From Phycisphaerales bacterium (GTDB lineage: Bacteria > Pseudomonadota > Gammaproteobacteria > Competibacterales > Competibacteraceae): DNA of 7,143 nucleotides. The translations under genes were made by a program, and so were the position numbers. Below the pieces are notes generated by a model. That model was not told the DNA's origin, ran no database searches, and saw only the letters and a list, made by a program, of their open reading frames with translations. Shown here one piece after another: positions 7,087 through 7,143 of the stretch. The stretch covers positions 1 through 7,143 of the forward strand of contig JACSSB010000392.1 of the NCBI GenBank assembly GCA_014879435.1, given 5' to 3'. The first letter of the stretch is position 1. The number at the start of each line of letters is the position of its first letter.

Positions 7087-7143
7087 TCAGTACTGGACGG
7101 CGCGTCCGCGACGACCGGCAATCATTTGAATCGTCATTACTTC
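7087..7143 (-). CDS. Possible 3' end of an unidentified minus-strand gene
   Basis: Reading in from the right edge on the minus strand, a frame is open for 18 codons and ends at TGA (7089-7087). The last residues are arginine-rich (AGRRGRAVQY). This stretch is more GC-rich than the sequence to its left, as expected where a gene ends and a leader begins. It is far too short to name. A competing open frame on the + strand starts at ATG 7071 and also runs off the edge, without a Shine-Dalgarno. If the minus-strand reading is right, this gene lies upstream of the SNF2/SWIM pair in the same orientation, separated by about 217 bp. Confidence 0.22.
   Translation of the reverse strand, partial: EVMTIQMIAGRRGRAVQY

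Overview
The window looks like chromosomal DNA of a gammaproteobacterium with moderately high GC. This rests on a ChpA-type chemosensory kinase followed by CheW-like adaptors, an arrangement typical of the Pil-Chp system for type IV pilus control, and on a PilZ gene beside it. No closer taxonomic call is justified from the sequence alone. The window is densely coding and I saw no mobile element, CRISPR array, tRNA or rRNA gene.

Left part (1-2298, + strand): the 3' portion of a CheA-type hybrid histidine kinase (HATPase, CheW-like and receiver domains). Two small CheW-like genes follow, each overlapping its upstream neighbour by a few bases. This is the tail of a translationally coupled operon. 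The kinase would take input from an off-window methyl-accepting chemoreceptor and pass phosphate to PilG/PilH-like regulators that drive pilus extension and retraction.

Middle (2334-2928, - strand): a short single-domain PilZ protein with both c-di-GMP-binding motifs, convergent with the chemosensory operon. It is preceded by an AT-rich leader of about 220 bp that contains a strong Shine-Dalgarno sequence, a long near-perfect inverted repeat and a possible sigma-70 promoter.

Right part (2929-6869, - strand): a two-gene operon of a large SNF2-family ATPase (about 1029 aa, bacterial type with its SNF2-associated domain) and a SWIM zinc-finger protein (282 aa), separated by 2 nt. This pair recurs in bacteria (the ywqA/ywqB pair of Bacillus subtilis is an example) and its job is still poorly defined. 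It is probably nucleic-acid remodelling by the ATPase assisted by a zinc-finger partner.

Right edge (6870-7143): the upstream region of the SNF2 operon, AT-rich near the gene, with an imperfect hairpin. The last 57 bases may be the 3' end of another minus-strand gene. The most open question is what the SNF2/SWIM pair does. The most unusual non-coding structure is the 13-bp inverted repeat ahead of the PilZ gene.
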